From Arcobacter sp. (GTDB taxonomy: Bacteria > Campylobacterota > Campylobacteria > Campylobacterales > Arcobacteraceae): a stretch of 36,426 nt of DNA. Positions 23,249-31,701 of this stretch are shown here, piece by piece. The notes under the pieces were generated by a model, which had not been told where the DNA came from, searched no databases, and saw only the letters and a list, made by a program, of their open reading frames with translations. The stretch covers positions 1 through 36,426 of the forward strand of contig NYWO01000014.1 in assembly GCA_002685075.1 (NCBI GenBank). The letters run 5' to 3'. Position 1 is the stretch's first letter. Each line of letters begins with the position of its first letter. Both the position numbers and the translations under genes were made by a program.

Positions 23249-24350
23249 AAAAGCTTACATAAATAATTTTAGCACAATCTCTTGTGCTGGAAATACAAGT
23301 GCAAAATTATTTGATTCTATTTGTGAAAAAAAAGATACTATTACTATCGATAAAACTTATGTAAAAGATAAAGAAGTAGCAATTGGCAAAATAAAATCTG
23401 ACATTAGTTTCAATGATAATTTAAAATTATGCTGTGAAGCTGTTCTTCTGGATTCTAATTTAAATAACTTTGAAAATACTCTATTAATTGTAGGTTCTTC
23501 AGTTGGTGGAATGACTCATACAGAAGATGTTTTTTTTAAAGACAAAAATTATAAAAGAATTAATCCTAAAACGCATCCTATTGATGCAATTGCTTATTAT
23601 TTAAAACAGAATTTTTCTTTTTTAGATGATGTTTCCTTTTCAACTGCATGTACATCAAGTGCAAATGCACTAGGTTATGCAAAAGAAGTAATATCAAAAG
23701 ATATTTATAAGAATGTACTAGTTGTTGGTGTTGATTCCTTATCTTATACAACTGTATGTGGTTTTTCTGCATTAAGTGTATTATCTTCAAAACCTTGTAC
23801 TCCTTTTGATAAAAATAGAGAAGGTATGAATGTTTCAGAAGCAATTGCCATACTTTTAATTCAAGATGAAATTCAAGATAACTCAATAGAAATTTGTGGC
23901 GTTGGTTATAGTTCAGATGCACACCATATGACTCAACCACATCCTGATGGAAATGGTGCAATGAATGCAATGAAAAATGCATTAGACGATGCTAATATTA
24001 CAAATAAAGATATTTCATATATAAATGCACACGGTACAGGTACTCAAGCAAATGATAGTGCTGAATTAAATGCAATTTGTACATTATTTGAAAATACAAA
24101 TGTAAAAGTTAGTTCAACAAAATCAATTACAGGACATACCTTAGGAGCAGCAGGGGCAATTGAAGGAATTATTTCTTGTGAGGTAATTCGAAATCAAATT
24201 ATACCACCAAATAAAAGCTTAAATGAATTAGATAGAAATGAAATAACTTTTCCTCTTGAAGTGTTAAATGAAAATATTTCTTATGTTCTTAGTAATTCAT
24301 TTGCTTTTGGTGGAAATAACACTTCATTAGTATTTGGAGTTGTAAAATGA
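23235..24350 (+). CDS. Beta-ketoacyl-ACP synthase (polyene ketosynthase, ApeO-like)
   Basis: The 371-residue KAS II-type enzyme has Cys139 in FSTACTSSANA, His266 in INAHGTGTQ, Lys296 and His301 in TKSITGHTLGAAG, and the late NSFAFGGNNTS. It is followed, with a four-base overlap, by a chain-length-factor-like gene. This is the arrangement of the aryl polyene KS/CLF heterodimer that iteratively extends the aryl starter with malonyl units. A role as a simple FabF is unlikely in this context. Confidence 0.9.
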   Translation: MKISKKAYINNFSTISCAGNTSAKLFDSICEKKDTITIDKTYVKDKEVAIGKIKSDISFNDNLKLCCEAVLLDSNLNNFENTLLIVGSSVGGMTHTEDVFFKDKNYKRINPKTHPIDAIAYYLKQNFSFLDDVSFSTACTSSANALGYAKEVISKDIYKNVLVVGVDSLSYTTVCGFSALSVLSSKPCTPFDKNREGMNVSEAIAILLIQDEIQDNSIEICGVGYSSDAHHMTQPHPDGNGAMNAMKNALDDANITNKDISYINAHGTGTQANDSAELNAICTLFENTNVKVSSTKSITGHTLGAAGAIEGIISCEVIRNQIIPPNKSLNELDRNEITFPLEVLNENISYVLSNSFAFGGNNTSLVFGVVK

Positions 24351-24991
24351 AAATAAATTTAGAAATTATAGATGCTTCAAATATCTTCGCCCAAAAGAGT
24401 GTTGAAGACTTAAATACAAAAGAATTAGTACCTAAAATGGTATTAAGAAGAAGACTAACAAGAGCTTCAAAACTTGTAATTGAATTGATGTCAAAAGTAG
24501 AATTTACTCAAGGAAGAATAATATTTGGTACTGGTTATGGAGAACTTCTTGCTACTTCTAATATTCTAAATGCAATTTCAAATGAAAGTGGAGTTTCACC
24601 TACTGATTTCCAAAACTCTGTATATAATACATCTGTTTCTTATGCCTCTATACTTACAAAAAATACAAGTGAGATTCTAACAATTTCTTCAGGTGAAGAG
24701 ACATCTTTAAAACTTTTAAAAGTTGGAGCAGTTAAGGCCTTAGATGCAGATGAAATCTTACTTATTTGTTCAGAAACACTTGACATTGATAATATTAATG
24801 AAGTAAATACTTGTATAAAGTATCTTGAATCAGCAGTGATTTTAAAAGTAAGAGTAACACAAGAGGAATCTACTTTAAATATTAAAGATATAAGTTTTGA
24901 TGAAGATTTCCCAAAATCTATTAATCATATGCTATATCTTTCAAAGAATTTCAAAAAAGATGAAAAAATGATATTTGAAGTTGAATTATAA
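24347..24991 (+). CDS. Ketosynthase chain-length-factor-like protein (ApeC-like)
   Basis: The 214-residue protein matches the short KS-fold family (Ketoacyl-synt_2 type) found beside aryl polyene ketosynthases. The segments GRIIFGTGYGEL, SPTDFQNSVYNTSVSYASI and ILTISSGEETSLKLL follow the usual order. It lacks the catalytic Cys and His residues. It probably forms a heterodimer with the preceding KS and sets the polyene length. Its start and stop overlap both neighbours by a few bases. It is about half the length of a true KS, which is normal for this family. Confidence 0.82.
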   Translation: MKINLEIIDASNIFAQKSVEDLNTKELVPKMVLRRRLTRASKLVIELMSKVEFTQGRIIFGTGYGELLATSNILNAISNESGVSPTDFQNSVYNTSVSYASILTKNTSEILTISSGEETSLKLLKVGAVKALDADEILLICSETLDIDNINEVNTCIKYLESAVILKVRVTQEESTLNIKDISFDEDFPKSINHMLYLSKNFKKDEKMIFEVEL

Positions 24992-25359
24992 TGAATCTTC
25001 CACATCAAGAACCAATTAGGTTTGCACAAGAAATTTTAGAAGAAAAAGAAGATTATAAAATCATCTCATGTATATTTCCATATATTCCAACTCTTCCAAT
25101 GGTAAGTGAAGCTGCTGCTCAAAGTAGTGCTTCTTTTGCTCAAGATGAGAATAGTAGTGAGCCTAAAATCGGTTTTTTAATTTCTTTAAAAAATATTGAA
25201 GAGTTAATTCCTTTAGATGATAAAGAATACAAAATAAAAATTGAAAAAAGTTTTAATTTTGGAGCTATGACAGAGTTTGTTTTTGAATTAATAAAAGATG
25301 AAAAAGTTTTTGTTCGAGGAAACTTAACAATCGCGATTGCTGATGAAAAAACTGAATAA
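24991..25359 (+). CDS. apeP: ApeP-type dehydratase subunit (hot-dog fold)
   Basis: The 122-residue protein begins MNLPHQEPIRFAQEI, which fits the ApeP family signature (LPHxxPM-like), and continues with YIPTLPMVSEAAAQSSASFA as the central hot-dog helix. ApeP is thought to be the partner that stabilises ApeI in the dehydratase heterodimer. The matching ApeI is at 22550 on the other strand. It starts on the last base of the CLF-like gene and its end overlaps the next gene by 17 bases. Confidence 0.82.
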   Translation: MNLPHQEPIRFAQEILEEKEDYKIISCIFPYIPTLPMVSEAAAQSSASFAQDENSSEPKIGFLISLKNIEELIPLDDKEYKIKIEKSFNFGAMTEFVFELIKDEKVFVRGNLTIAIADEKTE

Positions 25360-26692
25360 ACTTTTATTTCTTATCTTTTTTCTTTTTTCATATATGAATG
25401 CAAAAAGTTTTTATATTAATGAACCTATTTTCAATACAAAAGTATTTATCCAAACACATGGTAATAGCTCTAAAGAACCTATAGTTTTAGTACATGGTTT
25501 AGGTGATAATGCTTCAAGAATTTGGAAAGACACAATTGAAAAGTTCAAAAATGATTATTACATAATCACTTTTGATTTGCCAGGGTTTGGAAGATCTACA
25601 AAAGAAAACAAAGAATTAACACCTCGAACTTATTCTTTATTTATTGACTATGTGACTTCTTTATACACAAAAAAACCATTTTTTTTAATAGGTCATTCAA
25701 TGGGAGGAGCTATTAGTTTAAAATATACATCTATGTATCCCAAAAAAGTAAAAAAATTACTTCTAATTGATGCAGCTGGAATATTACATAGAGACACATA
25801 TAGTGGATTTTTAATAAATACTGGAATTGATAAGTTTTTTAAAATCAAAAAGTTAGAACCAATAACAAATCAAATCACAGATTTGTTTTCGCAAGTTACA
25901 AATAGTTTACAAGAACTTATTCCTAGTGATTTATCTCTTGTTTTAAGAACAGCGTATATTAGAAAAATGCTTTTCCAAAATAATACAACTTCAATAGCTG
26001 CTGTTGGTTTAGTAATGGAAGATTATTCAAAAGTTGTATATAACATAAATACTCCAACAGAGATATTATGGGGTGAAAATGATGCTATTGCTCCTGTTCG
26101 TACAGGATATGTTTTACACAAAATAATACCAAACTCAAAATTTAAAATAATACCAAACTCGCAGCATGTACCAATAATAGATTCAAAAGAAATTTATTTA
26201 AAATATGTAGATGGTTTTTTAAAAAATAGTAATGTATCTAAAAAAAGAGAATTAAGCTCTTTTAATACAAAAGATTTATTGGTTCAAAATCAAAATGAAG
26301 TAAAAATTACAGGTGTATATAAAAACCTAAAAATTGTAAATTCTCGGAATATTATAATAGATTCTTCAAAAATAGAAAAACTGGAGATAATTAACTCAGA
26401 AGTAGAGATAATTGGTTCTACTATAAGTTCAAAAGATATAGCTATTGATGTTAGTAATTCTAATCTAAAAATTACCACTTCTGATATAAGTGCCAATGAT
26501 GCGATAATTTTAACAAACTCAACTTTAGATATTGCAGGAACAAATATATTTGCAAAGAATAATGCCTTTTTATCTTATGATGATAAAATTGAAAACACTA
26601 TAATTTTATCACTTAGTAAAATAAACAGTAGATTTAACGATAATAAAATTTTTCACACAAAGATAAAATTCAATCAAAACAATAGATTATAA
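25343..26692 (+). CDS. Secreted alpha/beta hydrolase with a C-terminal beta-helix-like region
   Basis: The ATG at 25343 starts a signal peptide (MKKLNKLLFLIFFLF, cleavage after MNA-KS). The hydrolase domain (about 25-295) has VHGLGD, nucleophile Ser119 in GHSMGGA, Asp247 in WGENDAIAP and His275 in NSQHVP, a full catalytic triad. The last 135 residues (about 315-449) are short regular strands rich in Ile, Ser and Asn (IIIDSSKIEKLEIINS; IAIDVSNSNLKITTSD), like rungs of a parallel beta-helix. This combination is unusual. Acting in the periplasm or at the surface, it might cleave or transfer an ester of the pigment. It is embedded in the polyene operon by a 17-base overlap. Confidence 0.8.
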   Translation: MKKLNKLLFLIFFLFSYMNAKSFYINEPIFNTKVFIQTHGNSSKEPIVLVHGLGDNASRIWKDTIEKFKNDYYIITFDLPGFGRSTKENKELTPRTYSLFIDYVTSLYTKKPFFLIGHSMGGAISLKYTSMYPKKVKKLLLIDAAGILHRDTYSGFLINTGIDKFFKIKKLEPITNQITDLFSQVTNSLQELIPSDLSLVLRTAYIRKMLFQNNTTSIAAVGLVMEDYSKVVYNINTPTEILWGENDAIAPVRTGYVLHKIIPNSKFKIIPNSQHVPIIDSKEIYLKYVDGFLKNSNVSKKRELSSFNTKDLLVQNQNEVKITGVYKNLKIVNSRNIIIDSSKIEKLEIINSEVEIIGSTISSKDIAIDVSNSNLKITTSDISANDAIILTNSTLDIAGTNIFAKNNAFLSYDDKIENTIILSLSKINSRFNDNKIFHTKIKFNQNNRL

Positions 26693-26702
26693 GGAAGTAA
26701 AA

Positions 26703-27767
26703 TTGGAAAAAAAGTTCTTCAAAGACAATAATAAACTAAGTGCACTAGAAGCACAATATGAAGCTCAAAAAATTGCCTTTGCGCCAATTGTTTTTCAAGT
26801 GGTAAGAACAATGAGAGATTTAAAAATTTTAGAAGTTTTATCAAAAAATAAAAATGGTTTGACTTATGATGAGATAAGTAATAAAATAAATCTTACAAAA
26901 TATGGGGTTCAGTTATTGTGTGAGACTGCACTTAGTGCTGGGGTTATTTATGAAGAAAATGAAAAAATACTTCTATCAAAAATAGGCTTCTTTTTAAATA
27001 GTGATGAAATGACAATAGCAAATATGAATTATAATCATGATGTCAATTACCAAGGATTATTCTATTTAGATGAAGCAATTAAAAGTGGAAAGGCTGAAGG
27101 TTTAAGAGTATTTGGGGATTGGGAAACTATTTATCCTGCACTTTCTAGTTTACCTACAAAAGCTAAAGATGCTTGGTTTAAATTTGATCATTTATATTCA
27201 GATTCAGGATTTCCAGAAGCAATTAAGATTCTAAAAAGTTTTAATCCTAAAAATATATTAGATATTGGTGGAAACACTGGTAAATTTGCAATGTTATTTG
27301 CAAAACAAAATCCAGATATTGAAATTACTATAATGGATTTACCACAGCAAGTAAAACTTGCAAGACAAAATATATATGAAAAGAATATTACAAATATTGC
27401 AACGCATGAAGCAAATATATTATTCGATGATACAAAAATACCTAAGGGTTTTGATATTATTTGGATGAGTCAATTTTTAGATTGTTTTAAAGAAGAACAA
27501 ATTATAAAGATATTGAAAAAAGTAAAAGAGTCAATGTCTACTAATAGTGAAATTTGTATTATGGAACCATTTTGGGATAGACAAGTAAATGATACAGCTG
27601 CATATTGTGTTATTAATACATCACCATATTTTACAGCAATGGCAAATGGATATAGTAAGATGTTTAGATATACAGATTTTGAAGAGTTTTTAGTAAAAGC
27701 AGGTTTAAATGTTATTGAAATAATTGATAATATTGGACTTTGCCAAACAATAATAAGGTGTAAATAA
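26703..27767 (+). CDS. SAM-dependent methyltransferase (acetylserotonin-MT-like fold)
   Basis: The 354-residue protein has an N-terminal winged-helix dimerisation domain (about 20-100, with LTYDEISNKINLTKYGVQLL) and a class I catalytic domain with ILDIGGNTGKFA (from residue 185) and acidic Asp212 (ITIMDLPQQ). O-methyltransferases of this type usually have a catalytic His in an LHDW-like motif; here the segment reads FLDCFKEEQ, with no His. It may thus be a C-methyltransferase of the aryl ring, as aryl polyene heads are often 3-methyl-4-hydroxyphenyl, but this is inference. The TTG start is set by AAGGAAG seven bases upstream. It overlaps the next gene by one base. Confidence 0.85.
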   Translation: MEKKFFKDNNKLSALEAQYEAQKIAFAPIVFQVVRTMRDLKILEVLSKNKNGLTYDEISNKINLTKYGVQLLCETALSAGVIYEENEKILLSKIGFFLNSDEMTIANMNYNHDVNYQGLFYLDEAIKSGKAEGLRVFGDWETIYPALSSLPTKAKDAWFKFDHLYSDSGFPEAIKILKSFNPKNILDIGGNTGKFAMLFAKQNPDIEITIMDLPQQVKLARQNIYEKNITNIATHEANILFDDTKIPKGFDIIWMSQFLDCFKEEQIIKILKKVKESMSTNSEICIMEPFWDRQVNDTAAYCVINTSPYFTAMANGYSKMFRYTDFEEFLVKAGLNVIEIIDNIGLCQTIIRCK

Positions 27768-28537
27768 TGTTAAAGAAAATATTTCTATTTAGTGTGAGTT
27801 TTTTATTCTCGGTAAATCTTTTTTCAAGTGATAGTTTTAAATATGGATTAGGTTTGAGTATCGTATCAACGCCATCGTATGTTGGTTCAAAAAAGCAAAA
27901 TACTACAGTTGTACCTTTCCCTTATATTGAATTAAGAAGCAAATATATAAATATTGATAAGGATAAAATTTATAATGAATTTTATAATTCCCATAGAACA
28001 AAAATAGAGTTTAGTATTAGAGGGATGTTACCAGCAGATAGTGAAGGAACTCTAAGAGAAGGTATGAAAGATTTAGATGCAATAGTTGAAATAGGTCCAA
28101 AACTTACATATAATCTTGTTACAAAGAATTTAATGAAAATAGATTTTGAAGTTCCAGTTCGTGCTGCATTTTCAATAGGAAGTAATATAGATTATCAAGG
28201 TTTACTAGGTAGTTTAGATTTAAGTTATAAAAATATAATATTTAATGATTATAAATTACGTTTTACAACAGGTTTAGGATTTGCAGATAAAAAATTTAAT
28301 AACTATTATTATGAAGTTACTTCATCAAATGTAAATGCTACAAGAAGTGAGTATCATTCAAAAAGTGGATATTCGGGGTTCCATAATACTATGGCTATTA
28401 CAAAAAAAACTGAACACTTTTGGTATGGTGGATTTATGAAACACTATTATTTAGAGAATACAATATTTGAAGATTCACCACTAGTAGAAACTAATAGTGC
28501 TTTATTTTATGGGCTAGCATTTAGTTATATTTTTTAG
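27767..28537 (+). CDS. MipA/OmpV-family outer-membrane protein
   Basis: The 256-residue protein has a signal peptide (MLKKIFLFSVSFLFS, cleavage near FSS-DS). The start of the mature part, YGLGLSIVSTPSYVGSKKQ, is the hallmark opening of MipA/OmpV proteins. The remainder alternates in beta-barrel fashion and ends LAFSYIF with a C-terminal Phe. As the last gene of the polyene operon it may be the outer-membrane exit or scaffold for the pigment. MipA-type scaffolding of murein enzymes is the alternative. Confidence 0.85.
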   Translation: MLKKIFLFSVSFLFSVNLFSSDSFKYGLGLSIVSTPSYVGSKKQNTTVVPFPYIELRSKYINIDKDKIYNEFYNSHRTKIEFSIRGMLPADSEGTLREGMKDLDAIVEIGPKLTYNLVTKNLMKIDFEVPVRAAFSIGSNIDYQGLLGSLDLSYKNIIFNDYKLRFTTGLGFADKKFNNYYYEVTSSNVNATRSEYHSKSGYSGFHNTMAITKKTEHFWYGGFMKHYYLENTIFEDSPLVETNSALFYGLAFSYIF

Positions 28538-28552
28538 ATTTTAGTTTATAAA

Positions 28553-28580
28553 ATTTCACTTACATTTTACAAAGTGAAAT
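28553..28580 (+). terminator. Possible terminator after the polyene operon
   Basis: A 9-bp stem, ATTTCACTT at 28553-28561 and its complement at 28572-28580, lies 15 bases after the last cluster gene. No real T-run follows, so termination may be weak. Downstream, ATAACCT (28590-28596) and AGGTTAT (28608-28614) can pair across the ribosome binding site of cdsA. Confidence 0.45.
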
Positions 28581-28616
28581 AATGTTAAAATAACCTAATT
28601 TAATAAAAGGTTATGT

Positions 28617-29378
28617 ATGTCAAATCTTATAACAGAAAGCTCAACAAGGATTAAAACTGCTTTAGTCCTATTTGTAACATTTATTTTAGTATCTTATATT
28701 GATACTTTATTTTTTGTTTGGTTATTTTTTGGTTTTTTCTTAATTGTTGGAATATCAGAAGCAAAAAAATTATTTTTAATTGAAACAAACTATTCAATTT
28801 ATCAATATGCTGGAATTATTTGGGTGGTTGCATATTTCTATCCAAACCCAATGGAATTGGTGTTTATCTCTTTAATTATAACTGCGTCAATTATGGCTTA
28901 TACTAAAAAAACAAATCCTAAAATAATATTGCCAATGCTTTATCCAATGGTATCATTTCTTTTCTTACTTTCATTATACACTGAGTATGGAATTCAATCT
29001 TTATGGTGGATATTATTTATTGTTGCAGGTGCTGATACGGGGGCTTATTATGTTGGGAAAAGTATTGGAAAAACAAAATTCTGTGAAACTAGTCCTAAGA
29101 AAACATTTGAAGGTGTAATAGGTGGGGTTATATTAGCTGGGTTATTAGGTCCATTATTTGCAATAGATAATGTTTCATATTTTGCAGCATTAATTATTTC
29201 TTTAATTGTAGCTGTTTCTTCAGTATTTGGAGATTTATTTGAATCTTATTTAAAAAGAGAAGCAGGTGTTAAAGATAGTGGAGATATTTTACCAGGTCAT
29301 GGTGGAGTATTAGATAGAACAGATGGTTTCCTTTTTGCAGGAGTAGTAATGCTTGTTCTTCTTAGGATTGTAGCTTGA
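28617..29378 (+). CDS. cdsA: Phosphatidate cytidylyltransferase
   Basis: CdsA makes CDP-diacylglycerol from phosphatidate and CTP at the inner membrane, the branch point of phospholipid synthesis. The 253-residue protein has about six to seven membrane helices, and the C-terminal family signature SVFGDLFESYLKRE, followed by KDSGDILPGHGGVLDRTDG, is complete. The stop overlaps the start of dxr by four bases, an arrangement also seen in other bacteria. Confidence 0.95.
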   Translation: MSNLITESSTRIKTALVLFVTFILVSYIDTLFFVWLFFGFFLIVGISEAKKLFLIETNYSIYQYAGIIWVVAYFYPNPMELVFISLIITASIMAYTKKTNPKIILPMLYPMVSFLFLLSLYTEYGIQSLWWILFIVAGADTGAYYVGKSIGKTKFCETSPKKTFEGVIGGVILAGLLGPLFAIDNVSYFAALIISLIVAVSSVFGDLFESYLKREAGVKDSGDILPGHGGVLDRTDGFLFAGVVMLVLLRIVA

Positions 29379-30442
29379 TTATATTAGGTTCTACTGGTTC
29401 AATTGGTGTTAATACTTTAAATATTGCAAGAAAGTTTAACTTAAGAGTTGAAGTACTTGTAGCAGGTAGCAATATTGAAGTGTTGAATAAACAAATTGAA
29501 GAGTTCAAACCTAAAAAGGTAGTGATTGCAAATAAAATTGATATTGTAAAAGTGAATCATCCAGATGTTTCTTTTGGTGAAGATGAGATTTTAAATGCAA
29601 TTGAAAACTCAAAAAGTCAAACAGTTGTAAATGCACTTGTTGGTTTTTTAGGATTAAAACCTACATTAAAAGCAATTGAGTGTGGTAAAAAATTAGCCCT
29701 CGCAAATAAAGAATCACTAGTAGTTGCTGGAAAATTTATTGATTATACCAATTTAAGTCCAATTGATTCAGAGCATTTTGGATTGTGGTATTTGCTTCAA
29801 GAAAAGGCTATTGATTCTATGACTGTAACAGCAAGCGGTGGTTCTTTTAGGGATTATCCTTTAGCAGATTTAGCTAATGTTTCTATAAAAGAAGCGTTAA
29901 ATCATCCAAATTGGTCAATGGGAAATAAAATCACAATAGATTCTGCAACTATGACAAATAAAGTATTTGAACTTATGGAAGCTGCTTGGTTATTTGATAT
30001 TAGAAAACTAGATGCGATTATTGAAACAAAGTCTTTAATTCATGCAATGATTAACTTCAAAGATGGAAGTACAACGGCACATATTGCAAATGCTTCAATG
30101 CAACTTCCTATTGCTTATGCAATCTTAGGTAAATGTGATATACAAGTTTTAGAGCCAGTTGACTTACTTGAAGTTGGTTCCTTAGAGTTTAAAAAAATAG
30201 AAACTTCAAGATATCCTATTTGGGAAGCAAAAGATGAGATTATAAATAATCTTGATTTAGGTGTAGTTTTAAATGCAGCAAATGAAGTAGGGGTTTCAAA
30301 GTTTTTAGACTCGAAAATTGGATTTTTAGATGTTTCTAAAATCTCTTTAAATGCTTTAAATAAATTTAACAATGTAAAAATAAATACACTTGATGATATT
30401 TTTGCAATTGATAAAGAAGTGAGGGCTTATTGTGAGTCTTGA
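29375..30442 (+). CDS. dxr: 1-deoxy-D-xylulose 5-phosphate reductoisomerase
   Basis: Dxr converts DXP to MEP with NADPH in the non-mevalonate isoprenoid pathway. The 355-residue protein has the cofactor loop LGSTGSIG at the N-terminus, ALANKESLV, the metal and substrate segment SPIDSEHFGLW, the flap TASGGSFRDYPL, and HPNWSMGNKITIDSAT. It starts at a TTG that overlaps the cdsA stop. It is slightly shorter than the E. coli enzyme (398). Confidence 0.95.
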   Translation: MIILGSTGSIGVNTLNIARKFNLRVEVLVAGSNIEVLNKQIEEFKPKKVVIANKIDIVKVNHPDVSFGEDEILNAIENSKSQTVVNALVGFLGLKPTLKAIECGKKLALANKESLVVAGKFIDYTNLSPIDSEHFGLWYLLQEKAIDSMTVTASGGSFRDYPLADLANVSIKEALNHPNWSMGNKITIDSATMTNKVFELMEAAWLFDIRKLDAIIETKSLIHAMINFKDGSTTAHIANASMQLPIAYAILGKCDIQVLEPVDLLEVGSLEFKKIETSRYPIWEAKDEIINNLDLGVVLNAANEVGVSKFLDSKIGFLDVSKISLNALNKFNNVKINTLDDIFAIDKEVRAYCES

Positions 30443-30719
30443 TATGTTAATTCCTTTTGGAATATTATTAGCTTTGGTTGTATATTTAATATTTACAAGA
30501 TCAAAGTTTGAAAAAGATGTTGTTGATGTATATGAAAAAAAATTTGAAGAATGGAAAGAGTTTAATACAACAACTACAAAAGAAGTAGAACCTGCTAAAA
30601 CTTTAGTTGGATTAGTTTATAAAACTGGATATAGAGTAAGTATTGAACTTCTTGATGAAACTCCTAAAGCCCAACTTGAAAAAGGTAAATTTGAAATAAG
30701 TGATATAAAGGACAAGTAA
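30432..30719 (+). CDS. Small single-helix membrane protein, unknown
   Basis: The 95-residue protein has one N-terminal membrane helix (about 4-22, IPFGILLALVVYLIF), then a charged helix (EKDVVDVYEKKFEEWKEF) and a short strand-rich tail (LVGLVYKTGYRVSIELLDE). The GTG start overlaps the dxr stop by 11 bases. It is coupled to dxr and the next gene (TAATG), but I see no functional motif. Confidence 0.7.
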   Translation: MSLDMLIPFGILLALVVYLIFTRSKFEKDVVDVYEKKFEEWKEFNTTTTKEVEPAKTLVGLVYKTGYRVSIELLDETPKAQLEKGKFEISDIKDK

Positions 30720-31141
30720 TGAAGTACTTAGTTTTATTTCTTATTTTTGTATCTTTATTAGATGCACAAATATATAGAAAAAATTCACAAGTTGTAGTAG
30801 ATACGCAAAAAATGCTTATGTGGGTGGATGATATCTCTGTTGTTAAAGTAATGAAAACGCATGAAGAAGCAATTTCTTATTGTGAAACTCTTGTATTTGC
30901 TGGATATTCAGATTGGAGGATTCCAAAAATAGAAGAGTTTGAAACAATAGTTGATAAAAAGAACTTCAAAAACTATATAAATAGAGCATTTAGATATAAC
31001 GTTCCAGATGGATATTGGGCTCATAAAGCTCATTGGCGAACGCTTTGGTTTTATGCTGATTATATGCATTTTGTAAGTGGAACAGCATATTTTGATAGTA
31101 GACATAAAAATAAATATGTTAGATGTATAAGAAATATATAA
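30719..31141 (+). CDS. Secreted DUF1566-type (Lcl-like) protein
   Basis: The 140-residue protein has a signal peptide (MKYLVLFLIFVSLLDA). The mature domain has the DUF1566 pattern: MLMWVDD, AISYCETLVFAGYSDWRIP, then EEFETIVD, and the closing HKNKYVRCIRNI. DUF1566 domains are C-type-lectin-like folds of surface or periplasmic proteins with unknown partners. The two Cys residues could form a disulfide. Confidence 0.8.
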   Translation: MKYLVLFLIFVSLLDAQIYRKNSQVVVDTQKMLMWVDDISVVKVMKTHEEAISYCETLVFAGYSDWRIPKIEEFETIVDKKNFKNYINRAFRYNVPDGYWAHKAHWRTLWFYADYMHFVSGTAYFDSRHKNKYVRCIRNI

Positions 31142-31170
31142 ATAAGAAAAGATAAAAGAGGATAAAAGTT

Positions 31171-31701
31171 TTGAGTAAAAGAGTTTTAATATTACATGGT
31201 TTAGGTGGCAGTGATTATCCTCACTGGCAAGCTTGTTTAGCAGCTGATTTAATCAAACAGCATTACACAGTTTCATTTCCTGTAATGCCAAGTAGAGACA
31301 ATCCAAAACTACAAGAATGGAAAGAGTGTTTAAAAAAAGAAATAGTACATTTTAATCCTGATATTGTTATTTGTCACTCTTTGGCAAATGTATTATGGTT
31401 TCATACTTGTGATGAATTAGATATTAGTTTAGAAAAACTTATGCTTGTAGCACCCGTTAGTAGAGATAGAGTAGTAGAAGCAGCTAGTACTTTTTATCCT
31501 TATCCAATTGCAAAAGATTTAAAAGCAAAAGATATTATCATGTTAGCATCTACAAATGATCCATACATGACTGAAGATGAAGCAATGGATTTAAAAGAAA
31601 AACTAAATATCGAAATAAATGTACTTAAAGATGCCGGACATATAAATGCAGATTCTGGTTTTGGTTCTCATGATTTTGCATTAGATTGGCTTACTAAATG
31701 A
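31171..31701 (+). CDS. YdeN/RBBP9-type alpha/beta hydrolase
   Basis: The 176-residue single-domain hydrolase has [13 protein letters not shown], nucleophile Ser in CHSLANVLW, Asp in LASTNDPYM and His in [12 protein letters not shown], the RBBP9/YdeN arrangement. These serine hydrolases are small cytosolic esterases with unclear substrates. The TTG start follows AAGAGGATAAAAG. It overlaps tsaD by four bases. Confidence 0.85.
   Translation: MSKRVLILHGLGGSDYPHWQACLAADLIKQHYTVSFPVMPSRDNPKLQEWKECLKKEIVHFNPDIVICHSLANVLWFHTCDELDISLEKLMLVAPVSRDRVVEAASTFYPYPIAKDLKAKDIIMLASTNDPYMTEDEAMDLKEKLNIEINVLKDAGHINADSGFGSHDFALDWLTK

Noticed and set aside
23578-23982. Minus-strand reading frame of 134 codons inside the polyene ketosynthase
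   Set aside because: It is rich in His and Leu from antisense reading of an AT-rich gene, has no ribosome binding site logic, and overlaps a gene with all catalytic motifs intact.
26120-26160. 17-base direct repeat (AAAATAATACCAAACTC) suggesting a recent tandem duplication
   Set aside because: It encodes IPNSKFKIIPNSQH, which fits the normal pattern before the catalytic His of alpha/beta hydrolases, so both copies are explained by the protein family.
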